A stretch of 64,000 nt of DNA from Acridotheres tristis (lineage: Eukaryota; Chordata; Aves; Passeriformes; Sturnidae): assembly GCA_037013685.1 (NCBI GenBank), contig CM072885.1:71077285-71141284 (forward strand). Direction: 5' to 3'. The position numbers and the translations under genes were made by a program. This document shows, piece by piece, positions 25,613-38,612 of this stretch. The notes under the pieces are model-generated. The model did no database searches and was not told the DNA's origin. It was given only the letters and a program-made list of their open reading frames with translations. Position 1 is the first letter of the stretch. Each line of letters starts with the position of its first letter.

Positions 25613-28600
25613 TTACTTTTCCATTTAAGTGTCCTCTCATCTTCAGTATCTTTCACCTGGGTTTCATTCACTTTGGCTCATGCTAAAAGTAGTGACTGAC
25701 TATTTGTTGTTCTTAAATTCTCACTTGCACCAACTTGATGCACTGGAAATGAAAATATTGGATTCCCAAGTCTAAGAAGATTATTGGAAATCCTTTGCTA
25801 TATCCTTGTGAAGCTGTCAAAAAGAAAAGATGCAGAGGTAGTCAGGTAAATGAAATATGGCTGAATCAACTTTTTCTTTTCTTTCTTTTTTTGATCTTGT
25901 CATCTTGATAACATCGTGTGTTTTTTTCAGTGCTTTGGGGACTTTATAAGGTAGTTCTGTAAAACTTAGGAAATGACAGCCATTCTCTTTCTAAAACATT
26001 TCTTACATTTCTTTTGTGAAAATGGCTGCATCATTGCTAATTCCTGATTGCATTAGTGTCCTCCAACAAATGCACACATCCCCATTTTTCAGACTGAATA
26101 TGGTTTTCTAGAATTTTTAACATTGGAAAAGCTGTTGATATCTAGGCCATCAAATAAAAAGGACTCAGACAGTCCTTAGAATAAACACATCTTTGCAGCA
26201 GAATTAAAAAAAGGGTCAGCTAGTAGATGAGCTTTCGTGAGTGAGGCACAGACGAGGAAAATGTAAGGCAGAATTAGTGCAGACAGGGGGCTCTGGAAGC
26301 AGAATTCAAACAAATCCCTCGTGTGGCCATGGCTGGGATGCCCAGCACCAGGGAATGGCCCTGCAGTGATGTTTCTTCACCATCACACTCTGCAAACAGC
26401 CAGGAGGCTCTTGGAGCACCCAAGGTGCTCAGGAATGCAGCGAAAAAAATCCTTTTATCAAACTGCAGCATGGATTTCACCCTCCCAGTCAATTCTCCTG
26501 CTCATGCACCATTCTGGCACTTTAGCCCCGTGCAGTTGAAATGAATTTCCTGCCATCAGGGTAAATAATGTCAAGGAGTTATCACACCACACATCTGTGT
26601 CTCTGCAGCCTGGGGATATTGCAGGGGAGATGTTCTCACAGCATCTGAATGAATCCTGCAAGGGATTTCTGTATTTGCTTTGGTTGTCCCAAATTGTCCT
26701 CAGAGGCACCTCCAGGATCTCTCACAGCTGAACCAGGACTGGGCTGAATGGTCAGGGTGGGTGGATAGAAAAGAGAAGGGAGAGCTAAAGGAAATATTGG
26801 GATAAATCTGCCAAAGAACGAAGATCTGAAGTGCCCTGCCACCCAGGAGTTGTAAGAGCCCCTCTGACCCAAAGCTCAGTGACGTGGCTGCTCTTTCATT
26901 CCTTGCTTTTATTCACACCAGAACTGCAGCAGCTCTTGGAGAGGCACTGAGCTGGCAGGGCTTCTGTGGCATTTCATACTCGGAGCACAAGACACAGAAA
27001 TATTTCTGGGCACAATTACTCTTCTGTGGATCTGCTCTTAAGCCAAACCCACTAACTTGGAATCCATGGATAAAATTTTGTCCTTTGGATTAGTGTTTCT
27101 TATTACCCATTCCTTTACATTTTTTAATGATCAAGCCCAATTTTGATCCTACGTCAATATTCATGCTCAAAATAATCTTTTATATACTGATAGAATATTT
27201 TTATTAACTCCATTCGATACAACTTTCATGACATAAAATAATTTAATGTTTGTTATCACAAGTCTTAAGCACAGCATGCTGTGATAGTCCTCAAACAAAT
27301 AGCTGGAGACATAGATTGTCTGGTCTTGCAAATTATTTCTCATTTTCGTCTCATAAAGGACAGTTCTAATTGGGATTGGGAAGGTGAGTGACTTTGATGA
27401 ACTGTGGGCAATTGGGTAGCCACAGCTGAACCTAACTTTCCTCAAGTTCATGTGCTTTAGATTTGAACTCTCTATTAGCAAAGTAAATCTAGGTGTGAAA
27501 TTCTGGACCTTGCAGATGTTTTCTTTCATTCTGCTCTCTGGGTTTGCATTAAAACTTCTGTCTCGAGTAAATAAGAACTGAAGAAAGGTGGACAAATACC
27601 AGAGGAAATATATACTTGAAATATGAATAGATTAAGGTCTGGGTACTGTCTCAGTCTCGTGGAATGTGGGGTTTAAGGGGTCCTGATCAGAACCCAAGCC
27701 TCCTTTGGGTTTGTGAGTTTTTTCAATCATTACTTGAAGCCATCAACTCTCATTGAACCCCACGCAGCTCAGAATTCATCTCAGTTTGTTTTACTGCTCC
27801 TGTGAGTTGTGGAGAAATTCTGAGCATGTCCTGAGGGTGACCAGCACAGCCTTGTCAATCTGAGACTTCTCACACAACAATGATAAACATTATAAAGTCA
27901 CTCAATGACTGAAAAAACCCCCAGTGACAACAGGAATATCCCAGCCAGGATTGGGGTAGCACCACAGCATAAAGGGGACACCTAAATCTTTACATGCCTT
28001 AATTGCTTTCATCCACTTTCTCAGGAAATAAAAGTGTTTCTCAAGGAATTCCTAGAGTTGGGCCAAGATGACTTTGCTCTGGAGCATTTCAAAGAAATAC
28101 TTTTGTCCTGAGTGCCCCAGTGTGTGTCTAAGCCAGCTGTGCACTGAATTTAGGGAAGGCAGTGCACAGCCCCATCCAACAAGGATGGAAAATGCAAAGC
28201 TCTTAGGCCTTTTCATGGTGCCATTCAGGGCCCTTGTTGCTGTAGCCACAGGATATTTGTCATAAATTAGAATATCAATTGCTTTCATGTGCTCTTCATA
28301 GCTGAGAAAGTAGATTGGTTTCATTATATTCATTGTTCTAAATATGCTGTACTAGAACATAACAATTCTCTGCTGGACTTCCAGAGTGCTTGCTCACCAG
28401 ACATGGAGCTGTAGAGGTTACTGAAAACATGCTTTAAACATAAATCAGACATGAGCAGAGAGGTTTTTTTATGGCCTTGGGACAAAAATTTTAGAGGTAA
28501 AATAATATTTTCCTAGGTGTGGCCCTTTGATGTTCTCTGCATTGCAGGATGAAAGAGTTGGACTTTGTTCTTGGGTTTAATTTCTCACTCTGTAAGTTTT

Positions 28601-30856
28601 TCAGATGAATGTGTGCAATTTCCCCCTCTAGATAAAATAAATGAAATAAGGATTAAAAAAAAGAAGAAGATTTGGATTAAAGATGTAAAAGAACCTGGTT
28701 GGTTTTGGTCTAAACCAATTAGCTGGTTACAAAGCAGTTGGTGGCTTCTGTGTGTATTCTTTATTTGATGGAAACATGACTGAAAGACATCAAAGAAAGT
28801 TTTGGCAATTCCTGATCTGTTGCATATCAGTGGACATTATACCTTAATGTGGCATCAGATAAAAGTTGCAATACCCTCTTAGGTGAATGGAAAAGGGAAA
28901 TGAATGCATGTATTCCCTTAGATCACATTGCTGTGTATATCCATTAAATCCATCTAGACAGTTTTCAAAAAGCATGATGGTTCCATGGTTACATCCCCAC
29001 TTATTCACTGATGGTTATGGTCAGATCAATTAATTTTAATCGTTTTGTACTGTTGCATAGTCAAGTTTCTCTTCTCCTAAATCAAGTTTCAGCTAAGCCT
29101 CGTGAATAAAGAGCATGAAATATGAAATGCCAGGTCTCATGGAAGGGAAGTAAAACTGCCTTTGAAATTTTTAAAAGCAGGCAGGTGGCAAAGGATGTTT
29201 GAGTATATTTGCACCAAACTATATATATATATATATATATAAATTAGAAATTCCAAGGTAGCAGGATGGTCTGCCAGGATGAGGAAATGTGTTACTGTAC
29301 AAAGATGAGGTCCTGAAATGACTATAAAAAGTGAATTTACAAGGGGAGGAATTAAGAGGTTTCTGCTTTCTTGACCCTTATCACCACCTGATGGCATTTT
29401 TTTTTTGTGAGATACTGTGATGATGATTTTATTTCTGTTTTCCCCCAAATCAAAATTTCTGGATAAGTCAGTGTTCAGTCCCACTCTCTTCCCTCTTGAA
29501 GCTTTATTCAAGAAGGCTTTTTTTTTTTTTTTTTTTTTTCTTTCTTTCCCTGGCCATCCTCCACACCCCCATAATTAATTAGCTCATGTTTTCCTTAAAG
29601 GTAACCACGTGTGTGGTGCTTCATGAGTGGTCTCTCCAAGGATCTGCTCTTCCATCACTTTCTACTTTATAATTTTTCATCTTTCTGCTACTCTGAATGG
29701 AGGAGAGCTATAAAAAGAGCAAGGCTTTTGTGTTCATTTTTTGGACTTAGTGAGATTTCTGCTAATGTAAAAAATCACTGTGTCAGTCTAACAGATCTTA
29801 ATGAACTTGAACAAATTACAGGAAAACACAAAAGTTTTCCTTTAGCCCTTGACCACCTTGGGGGCAGGACAGGTGGAATCCTAGCTACCAGTTCCTGGGA
29901 AAGCCAGAGAAAACTGAGCAAAGTTTAGGCTGGAGTTGACAAAGTAAATCTATGAAGTTTGATTTAAAATCCTACTATGACTAACTCTCTTGAGAGCTGA
30001 AAAGGTTTTTGTAGATAATGAGAGAAAGCAGCTTCAATACATTTCATTTTTGAACTATGTTCAAAAGTAGAGTCAATATTTCAATTACAAGAATTTTTTT
30101 TAATGCTTCTTATTTTTACTTCATCAGTAGAATTACCCCACAATTTGTTCCTTCTTTCATTCTCTCATCCACGATTGTAACATTTAAATAAAATGAGTGA
30201 GTGCCAAAGGACAGGTCTGAGCCCAACTTGGTTTCAGCATTTAAAAATTTAAATTGCCCAGCTATTATCAGGCTTCATGAGAGGCAAACCATATCATCAT
30301 ACCTGACATATCTGGGGATGTGGGGAAGTCTGAATTCGTGGGCTGTAAGTTTGTGTTGATGTGGAAGACTTGCACGTGGCTTTTCCTTCTGCCCATCCCA
30401 TCCACTGTATAAAACATCACACAGTATTTAAAAACCCTTTTCCATCGAGCTCTGTTTTTGACATCCTCTGCAAATGAATGGAGGAGAGTTGAGTGAGATC
30501 ACTTGCACTGTCTGAGAATAATAGTTCATCCAAAATACAAATATTTCTAAGATACTCTGTATGTCACAAATTAATTAGTCTGGGAACTACTGAAATAAAA
30601 CCCCTGCATGGCTCAGAAAAATATTGTGCTGTTGCAAGACTTGTTGTGAGTTCTTTGCAGCCATAAAAATCAAAGATCAAAATCTGAGTGCAAAGCAGTC
30701 AGGATAACTTCAGAAACAAACGAATTCAAAACGTGGTAAAACTTTACTGAATTCAGTGTTTTGCAGGCAGAAATGAGAGGTCAGTGTGTCCAAAGGACAG
30801 CCAGCACTGCTCTCAGTCTCAGCACAGCTCCATGGGAATGGCAGGCAGAGCTCAGA
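25613..30856. other. Intergenic, no gene seen
   Basis: Unique sequence with a (TA) run at 29219-29240 and a T22 run at 29518-29539. Open frames up to 142 codons match nothing I recognise. Confidence 0.55.
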
Positions 30857-31285
30857 GAACTGACCTTAGCCTGTTCCCAGGAATTTCAGAGAAATAAAAT
30901 CCTGTAGTTTGGGTCCCATCCCTGTTCCTCTCTAATGCCTGAAAGCCAGGAGCTGTTCATCCCCCATCCCAGCCTTACTAAATGGGTTTTATTACCTTAT
31001 TGTTTATTATATTGTTCTTTCAAGGCTGTTTTACCCCACTTTCACTTGCCCAGCTGCAGTAGCTAGCAGGCTGCTCCCTGCATCAGAACTGACCTTAGCC
31101 TGTTCCCAGGAATTTCAGAGAAATAAAATCCTGTAGTTTGGGTCCCATCCCTGTTCCTCTCTAATGCCTGGAAGCCAGGAGCTGGTCATTCCCCATCCCA
31201 GCCTTACTAAATGGGTTTTATTACCTTGTTGTTTATTATATTGTGCTTTCAAGGTTGTTTTACCCCACTTTCACTTGCCCAGCTG
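30857..31285. repeat. 229-bp tandem duplication, nearly identical copies
   Basis: The segment from 30857 is repeated from 31086 with a constant offset of 229 bp. Both copies carry GAACTGACCTTAGCC, AAATCCTGTAGTTTGGG and TTGTTTATTATATTGT, and end in CCACTTTCACTTGCCCAGCTG. Only a handful of substitutions separate them, so the event is recent. The first copy also has a 24-bp spacer (CAGTAGCTAGCAGG...) before the second begins. Confidence 0.95.
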
Positions 31286-32112
31286 AAATTATTCTGGTTT
31301 TACAAGTGGATTTATAAGGTTTCCCAAACGTAGTGGGTCCGTAGCATAAAAGATGTTTCATTAATGGAACAGTAAAAATTAACAAAGAAATATTGTCAGC
31401 GTGGCTGTACAAATTAATGATTTTAGGAGTTTTACTGACTGGGAGTTAAGTGCTCAGGGTTGAGCACTGAGGTTTGCTGTCAGCCCCCAGGAAGGGAGAC
31501 TTGCAGGGTTTATTTTCAGCTTCTGGGTGGTGGTGAACTGGAGTTCTGCAGGTCCTCCTGCCATAGCAGGAGCTAATGAAGCTGCTCTATTTTAAAGAGC
31601 TTCTTAATCTATGTTAATACAGTGAAGATTATTATAGAAGCAATAATAATCATAGAGAAATTGATAATGACTAGAAATCAATGTCTGGCTTGTTAATTAT
31701 AAAGCTTTTACTATAAAAAGAAATCATTTAGCAACTCCAATTAGCCAGTTAGGAAGAATTTTTATTAGAAACTCCATTTAATGGGTCTTGTGGTTTTTAA
31801 TGTACTGGCTGAATCATTGCTATTTTTACTCTAAATCCCTTCTCCATTCTGATGGTCAGGACTGCAAAAGCAGGTGGAGATTAAAACATCCCTGTTTTTA
31901 TTTTAACAGAACAAAACATCTTTGCTTTCATGTGTGGCCATTCAAGGCTCATGGTTTGCACCCTTTGTGCTTGGCAAGGGTAAATCCACAGAGCTCTTAC
32001 TCATACTCACATAAACACACAAAACTTTCCTTTTCTTTTTCTTTTGGGGAGACTTTTGAGCCCCTTGCAGTACCTAAAGGGTGCTACAAGACAGCTGAAA
32101 AGAGGCTTTTTT

Positions 32113-32372
32113 ATGGCAAGGGAGAATGGCTTCAAAAGTGAAAGGAGGCAGGTTTAGGTTTAGAGATTTGGAAGAAATTCTTTACTCTAGGGGTGGCTAG
32201 GCACTGAATGGGCTGTCCAGAGAAGCTGGGGATGAACCAGCCCTGAAGTGTTCAAGGCCAGGTGGGATTTGAGCAGCCTGGAAGATGTGGAAGATGTTCT
32301 TACCCATGGCAGGGGGGGTTGGAATTATGTGGAATTATTTGATCTTTAACCTTTCAACCCAAACCATTTGGT
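32113..32372 (+). mobile_element. CR1 LINE 3' end
   Basis: Sense-orientation CR1 3' end in consensus order: GGCAAGGGAGAATGGC, GGAAGAAATTCTTTACTCTA, CCAGAGAAGCTGGGGATG, AAGTGTTCAAGGCCAGGTGG, CCCATGGCAGGGGGGTTGG and CAACCCAAACCATT. The normal ATTCTATG terminus is degenerate. The 79-bp array begins about 50 bp downstream. Confidence 0.9.
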
Positions 32373-32422
32373 CACAACTCAATAGAACAGGTTCAAGGAG
32401 CAGCCAAGCCTGCCTGAACATA

Positions 32423-32817
32423 ACTCAATAAAGGAAATGGAGGCTGTTTCAGGATTAGTTTATGTAAAGGTGTTTAAAAGAATCTCTGAGATTATTTTTT
32501 TACTCAATAAAGGAAATGGAGCCTGTTTCAGGATTAGCTTATGTAAAGGTGTTTGAAAGAATCTCTGAGATTATTTTTTTACTCAATAAAGGAAATGGAG
32601 GCTGTTTCAGGATTAGCTTATGTAAAGGTGTTTAAAAGAATCTCTGAGATTATTTTTTTACTCAATAAAGGAAATGGAGGCTGTTTCAGGATTAGCTTAT
32701 GTAAAGGTGTTTGAAAGAATCTCTGAGATTATTTTTTTACTCAATAAAGGAAATGGAGGCTGTTTCAGGATTAGTTTATGTAAAGGTGTTTGAAAGAATC
32801 TCTGAGATTATTTTTTT
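32423..32817. repeat. 79-bp minisatellite, 5 copies
   Basis: Five units start at 32423, 32502, 32581, 32660 and 32739 with an exact 79-bp period. Each begins ACTCAATAAAGGAAATGG and ends GAGATTATTTTTTT. Differences are single bases such as TTTAAAAG/TTTGAAAG and TTAGTTTA/TTAGCTTA, and are shared between non-adjacent units. That points to unequal exchange or recent amplification. Confidence 0.97.
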
Positions 32818-35800
32818 CCTCCTTTTTTGGTAAAACAAGAATAGGCTGTTATTATGCCTCAGTTCCAAATAAGGCTGAGTGCCCAAAAGTTGATCTAGTT
32901 TTTCCACCCATGCTAAAAAAATATATTATCTGTCTTTAAGCTTTTTCTTCAGTTTTTTTAAGTTTTCTGAATATAGTTCTGCTATAAGCACAAAATTTGG
33001 GTCAGATTTACTTGATTTCTGTAATTACACATAGTGTTTTAATTGCATCTAAGCTCCTTTTCCAAACTTCTTTGAGTTTGCTTATATTTTTTTTTTTTTA
33101 TCCTGGAAATCCTCTGTTTGGACATGGCCTTTACACAAAACAATGATGAAACACAGAACTTTTACTTTTGTTTTGGTTCTCTAGGTTTATGAAAATATCC
33201 AAGCTAACAAAAGTGTGCTGGTAGTAAACCTGTGTGTTGAAAATGTCGAAATGGGTGGCAAGGAAACTCTCCCACTCTGGCATTGCTTGAGTCACTTTGA
33301 ATTATTGCTGTGCTTTCTCCCCCCAGCCACACACCTTGGATTCATGGGGAGCTGCATCCAAGCTTGCCTGAAGTTGGAATTGGTTCCACAATAACCTGTG
33401 AGAAGTTTTTTGGGGGCTGGAGCTGCCCTTGCAAGGCTGACACTCAAGGCTTGGGAGCCCAGCCCAGTCTCTGTGACCACAGAGGCTCAGGAGATTTATT
33501 GTCCCACAAACACTGCAGAGCTGGGCACACAAAACACCCACAAAACACCCACAAAACACCCACAAAACACCCACAAAACACCCAGGCTGGGTCAGAGCTG
33601 CCATTTCAGCCTTCAAAGGCTTCCCTGGAACTTCTGCCTGCATCTCCTTCACTTTGTGCTGTGGCATTAACCTGGTTTGTGCTCCAGCTCCAACTCTTCC
33701 TGCCCCTTTTGTCTCTGGAAATAAAGATTCTGTGTGGCTGCACATCTCTGGGTTCTGCTCGCTCTGTAGCTCACTTCCCTGGCCAACTCCAGGGTTTAGA
33801 AACACCCTGGCTGGGCTTATATTAAGTGCTGGGTTTCTGTTGTATCCCTCGTGGGGATGGAAATTCCATTTAAGAGTGTGAAAGACACGTTGCAGCACCT
33901 AAAAATAAAGTCAGTGTGCAACACTGAGCAAAGCTCTATTCATAAAATCCCCTGCATTTTATCTAAAATATTCAGGTGCTTTGTGGCACATTAATTTTTA
34001 ATTCTGTTTTCTGGAACACCTAGCTAGTTGTATTTATCCAGGGGGCTCATGTAAAGTATTGGTGTAAGTGTCAAAAACTGAGTTTACTTACAGAGAAACA
34101 GTTGAGAGAATATATGAGATTCCTGCAGAAAACCAAATTTCAGTATGTGTGCAGGAGTGTGATTAAGAACACTTATGCTAAAGGGGTTTTTACTTATCTG
34201 CTGGGGCTATGAGAAATGTCTGTGATGAAATAAGAAGCTACATGAAACATTTCTGAGTTTTCTTTTTTTTGTCTGTAACATGAAAATCACATCAAGTCTG
34301 ACAAAAGTTTCATGAATCTCTCAAGAAAATCTGGTGTCCAGTGGCTTGGGATTTTTTTTTTTTAATTGACACTTATTTAAGGAAAAAAATATCTGTAAGA
34401 ATTTGTGCAACAAATATTGTTTTGATGCCTTGTTGTTTCGTTTTTTTCATCAATAAGGATTGGCTATAAAGGCATTTTCCTTGGATTATATACCATATAA
34501 TCCATGGCATGATGGATGGTATATATAGATATACACCATACCATTAATATTTATTAGTATAAACCTATTTCAATTGTTTTCCTCAAGCTACAACATATCT
34601 CTAAGTCTAAATATTTTTCCCTACCTGAATCAGCTATTTAGAATAAGTAGTTGAGTTAAATATAGATAACATCAACAAGATATGTGTTCATACATGTGTT
34701 CAGAAAAAGATATTTTACTTTCGGAAAATGGGGATCTGAGATACTTCTGTTTTCTGAAAAATATTAGAAAGTCTTGAGCCAACAGATTTAGCTAGGCTGC
34801 TTGTAGCAACCCCAAGATGAATTTTAAATTTTTGTCAGATTTCTGCTTCAGGTGGTTATAATTCACTATTCAAACCTTGTTTTGAATTTTCTTAAACTGG
34901 AAAAGAGAAACAACATAGACCCAAATGTTGTGATCATGAGTGATGATAATCACAGCATTCCTAACTCAGTCTTGAGTAACAGAAAAGCTTAAAGTTTGTG
35001 GGTTTTTTTCTCAGACTCTGCTGCAAAGAAAGCATTCAGAAAGTCTTGTGTTTCTGATTAATTTGAAGCTTTAATTGTTTACATAAATTATATGATGGTG
35101 TGTTTAATGTGATGCTTACTAGCAAAGCATTTTGCAGGACCCTGTCTAGGAAATTATTAAAATTGTTTCGAATCACACATCTTTAAGAAACCCAGAAGCT
35201 TCTCTGTCTTGGTCTTCAAATTTTAATAAATAATTTCTAGCAGTTTTCAGGGATGATGCTTTTAGAAATATGGAGTCAGAAGAAAAAACAAGTGCAAATT
35301 GGGTTGGAGTGGAATAAGATAATATCATGTTAGTGGGAATTGACAATCTCTGTCCCAAAATTGTCCAGGAAATGGTGCATGACCAAGCAGGTCCAGTGGC
35401 AAACAGTTCTAATAACCCATTAGAGCCAGCAGTGGCACCATCTGACTGGAAAACAGCAAATGTAATATTCATACTGGGGAGGATTATGAAGGGCTAATGC
35501 CAGCAGTGTTAGCTTTGAAGATTTTCCCTTTCTCTGGCCAAAGCATAAATCTGGTTTGGCCCAGAATAGGAGAATATCTGCCAGCACAGAGCAGTAAACC
35601 CTAATGGGACTAAAGGGACCAACTTTTGAGAGAGGAGCTGTCTGGGACCTGGGTCCACTTTAGGGTGCAGGAATCAAGATATGTCAGGACTTTGTAAACT
35701 AGGCATTTTGGAAAACTCTTTTCTTTGCTTGCTCTAAATAATTTTTCCCACTATCACATTATTTTTTTGTTGGAAAAAATAAAAAAATCCCAAAAGAGCC

Positions 35801-36400
35801 ACCCTTTAAATTTTGGAAGACTACTTTGCTACTGTATATGGGTATGTGACTACACTGAGGAACTTTCTAATATTCTTAACATTGATATAATCCTCTCTGT
35901 GGTTATCCTTATTCAGGCTCCACCTGGAGTCTCACCTGCCAATAAAACTCCTGGACAAGAACAGAGTGTGTAATGTGCCCCAGTTACCCATCTATGAAAT
36001 GAAAATTATGGCACCTCCATGGCTCACAGAGATGTCATTAGGATTAAATGCATTATAGACTGCCAGGCACTCAGGTGCTGTAATGGAGTCCTCGAAGTAC
36101 AATAAGGGACAGAGAAGGGAAAACGTGTTCCTCTGTAAATCATGGCACGTCAAACTCCTGGCATGCAGGCAGGTGAGCTCAGGCTGGGTCTTGGTTGTCA
36201 CCTGCCCCGTTTTCATGAGAATTTTTCCAGCTTTGAGTCTTTCTCAGAGTTTGGAGAGTGGGGTAGAAAGAAAGCTGGGAGTGGCTTCCACCTGTATCTG
36301 ATGCTTTGATTTCAATTCTTTAAGAGGGTGAGGGAGAAAGTAGAAGAATTCCTGACTGACACATGAGCTGGATGACCTATAAGGAAGTACAAGAAGCTTT
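32818..36400. other. Intergenic, no gene seen
   Basis: Unique sequence apart from the 11-bp array at 33528. A 198-codon minus frame at 33302-33898 crosses that array and has no recognisable domain. A 10-bp inverted repeat (TATATACCAT at 34487-34496, ATGGTATATA at 34516-34525) could form a small hairpin. Confidence 0.55.
33528..33583. repeat. 11-bp CACAAAACACC array, 5 copies
   Basis: Five perfect CACAAAACACC units with an exact 11-bp period. They give the His-Lys-Thr-Pro runs on the plus strand and the Gly-Val-Leu runs on the minus strand of overlapping frames. Confidence 0.95.
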
Positions 36401-36505
36401 AGAGGGATATTCTCTAACAGAGGGATATTCTTTAACAGAGGGATATTCTTTAATAGAGGGGTATTTTTTAAGAGAGGGATATTCTTTAATAGAGGGATAT
36501 TCTAA
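36401..36505. repeat. 18-bp minisatellite, 6 copies
   Basis: Six units of AGAGGGATATTCTTTAAC with an 18-bp period from 36401. Single-base variants occur, such as AGAGGGGTATTTTTTAAG, and the last copy is truncated. Confidence 0.95.
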
Positions 36506-37716
36506 GGACAAATGTAAGTCTTAGTGACTGAAAGGTTTCCCAGCCCTTTGGATAATGCAGTGAAAAGTTTCCCACAGGAACTCCAGCAATTCAAGATGCA
36601 GAAATTCAGAAGAGATAGAGAGAGACCTCAGAGATAACAGTGTGTATCCCTGGGGGCCTTGGCTGAGCAAGCCACTAACAAACAGATCCAAAAGATAGGG
36701 GATGCCACCACTCTGATAGCAACAACACTGAAAGAAGGGAAGGAAAGAAAGATTTCCTCTTCTTTTCATGAGCTGAGGCAACCACTCAGCATCTCAGGTG
36801 GGGAGGGTCCAGACAAAGAAAGCAGGGAAGGTTGGAAGGCAGAAGAAATTTGACTTCAGAAGAAGATTAACCTCTCCCATAGTGTCCCCAAAAAGAAAAA
36901 GAATGTTTGTTGCTGCATGATGGCATTTCTCCTTGGGAAGCTGTTGTGCTCTGCCTTGGTGCTGCAGAATAAAGAACCCTGTGTCAGACGCATAATTGGG
37001 ATTATTAGAGCAAACAGGGGCAAATAAACTTTAATGTAGCCTGTTCTTCCCTACTGGTGTCACTCCATGAGACTCCTTCCAGATTTGGGACTTCCCCTAG
37101 TTTTAAGGTTTTTTGAGTGGTTAAGGCTTTGCTGGTTGAATCTTGTTTGAAATATTTTAAAATTTACGGGAAACAACTATTACAAAAAGAAAAAAATCTG
37201 TGAGACACTGATAAAACAGGAGATTGTAAATGAGCTGTCCTTTGCACCATCCAGTGGTCTTAGTGGAGCAAAAATATAAAATATATAAACTCACATTGCA
37301 GAGGAGGCCTAACCCTTCTCGTCTGTCTTTATTTTCTTCTTATTTCCTTACATTCTTCAGCTGCCTATTCATGTTTAGATAACTTCATATGTGGATCTGA
37401 TCTGTGCAAATACAATTTTCTCTGTCTCTGCCTTGTCTTTGCCGTTTGTATCCAAATGGGAATTCTGCTGGAGAACACTGCAGTTCAGGCTCTCAGCCCT
37501 GCTGGGCTCAGCTCTCCTGCCTGGCTCCAGCTCTGAGGATTATCCCTTTAAGTCGGGTTTAAAGAGGCAGAATTACTTCTCAAGCGTTTGCAAGGGAGGA
37601 ATTTCAAGTCACAAACAAAGGCACCTGCTGGCTGTGGACAGCAGAGGGGTTTTGGTGTTCTCCATCCCCCTGCAGCCAGCAGTGTAAATTCTGGGAACTC
37701 CCATTGTGTTTTATCG
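36506..37716. other. Intergenic, no gene seen
   Basis: Unique sequence without a recognised gene or element. A 98-codon plus frame at 37391-37687 is not similar to anything I know. Confidence 0.55.
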
Positions 37717-37795
37717 CAGAATCGTGGAATGGTTTGGGCTTGGAAGGGACATTAGAGACCATCTCTCACTACACCAGGCTGCTCAAAGCTGATTT
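37717..37795 (-). mobile_element. CR1 LINE 3' terminal fragment
   Basis: The plus strand shows the reverse complement of the CR1 terminus: CAGAATCGTGGAATGGTTTG, GGCTTGGAAGGGACATTAG and CACCAGGCTGCTCAAAGC. The middle of the usual consensus (CCAACCCCCTGCCATGGGCA region) is deleted. Minus-strand element. Confidence 0.85.
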
Positions 37796-38357
37796 TGGCC
37801 AAAAAGTTTTTTTCCCAGATGGGAAGTTCAAGCAGAAAGATTCATTCTGAATAATTGCAGGGGAAAAGAATTCCCATACTGGCACTTTGGGAAAACTTTG
37901 GGAAAACTTTGGGAGTGTGCAGTGAGAGCCCACCAAGACCCTTTGCAGCACCTGCAGGGCATGTGCCCTCTCTGCCTGTTCCTAAGCTTGTGTGGAATTG
38001 ACAACTGACACTTGAAACAGTTTTTTTTTTCTGCATGTCAGGAATGGCTTAACTTCTTTATATTGTAAAAAAGATTTGGATAGTTACACCAGTACTCCTG
38101 AGCTAAAATTTGTGTGTTTTTCTATGCATGTGATAAGTAAGAGGATGTTCAGAGAGAGATTCACCTCTGGGTGTGTTTGTTTGGGTGCCTGGACACCACT
38201 GTGTGCTGAAAACAGAAAGAGAGTAAAACACAAGATGCTTTAGCCTCAGCAGTTTTGATGCAATAGTGTTAAGCTTCCTTTATAAACTCTGTTTATGAGT
38301 AAACCAAAAAATTAATTTTCATCCTGCGAAAACATACTGTCAGCAACTCTAAATTTA

Positions 38358-38612
38358 AAAAGGAGATTAACAAAGGGGCCAGTTAGAAAGGCAGATTAAC
38401 AAAGGGGCCAATTAGAAAGGCAGATTAACAAAGGGGCCAAATAAAAAGGCAGATTAACAAAGGGGCCAATTAGAAAGGCAGATTAACAAAGGGATAAATT
38501 AGAAAGGCAGATTAACAAAGGATAAATTAGAAAGGCAGATTAACAAAGGATAAATTAGAAAGGCAGATGAACAAAGGGGCCAAATAAAAAGGCAGATGAA
38601 CAAAGGAGATTT
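38358..38612. repeat. 29-bp minisatellite, about 9 copies
   Basis: Units of AAAGGCAGATTAACAAAGGG followed by GCCAATTAG, with variants GCCAAATAA and ATAAATTAG. Most are 28 or 29 bp. Units are directly abutted with no unique spacers, which excludes a CRISPR array despite the length. Confidence 0.95.

Noticed and set aside
33302..33898. 198-codon minus and 171-codon plus frames
   Set aside because: Both cross the 11-bp array and overlap on opposite strands; no domain recognised.
38358..38612. CRISPR-like array (29-bp repeats)
   Set aside because: Repeat units directly abut with no unique spacers, and the genome is vertebrate.
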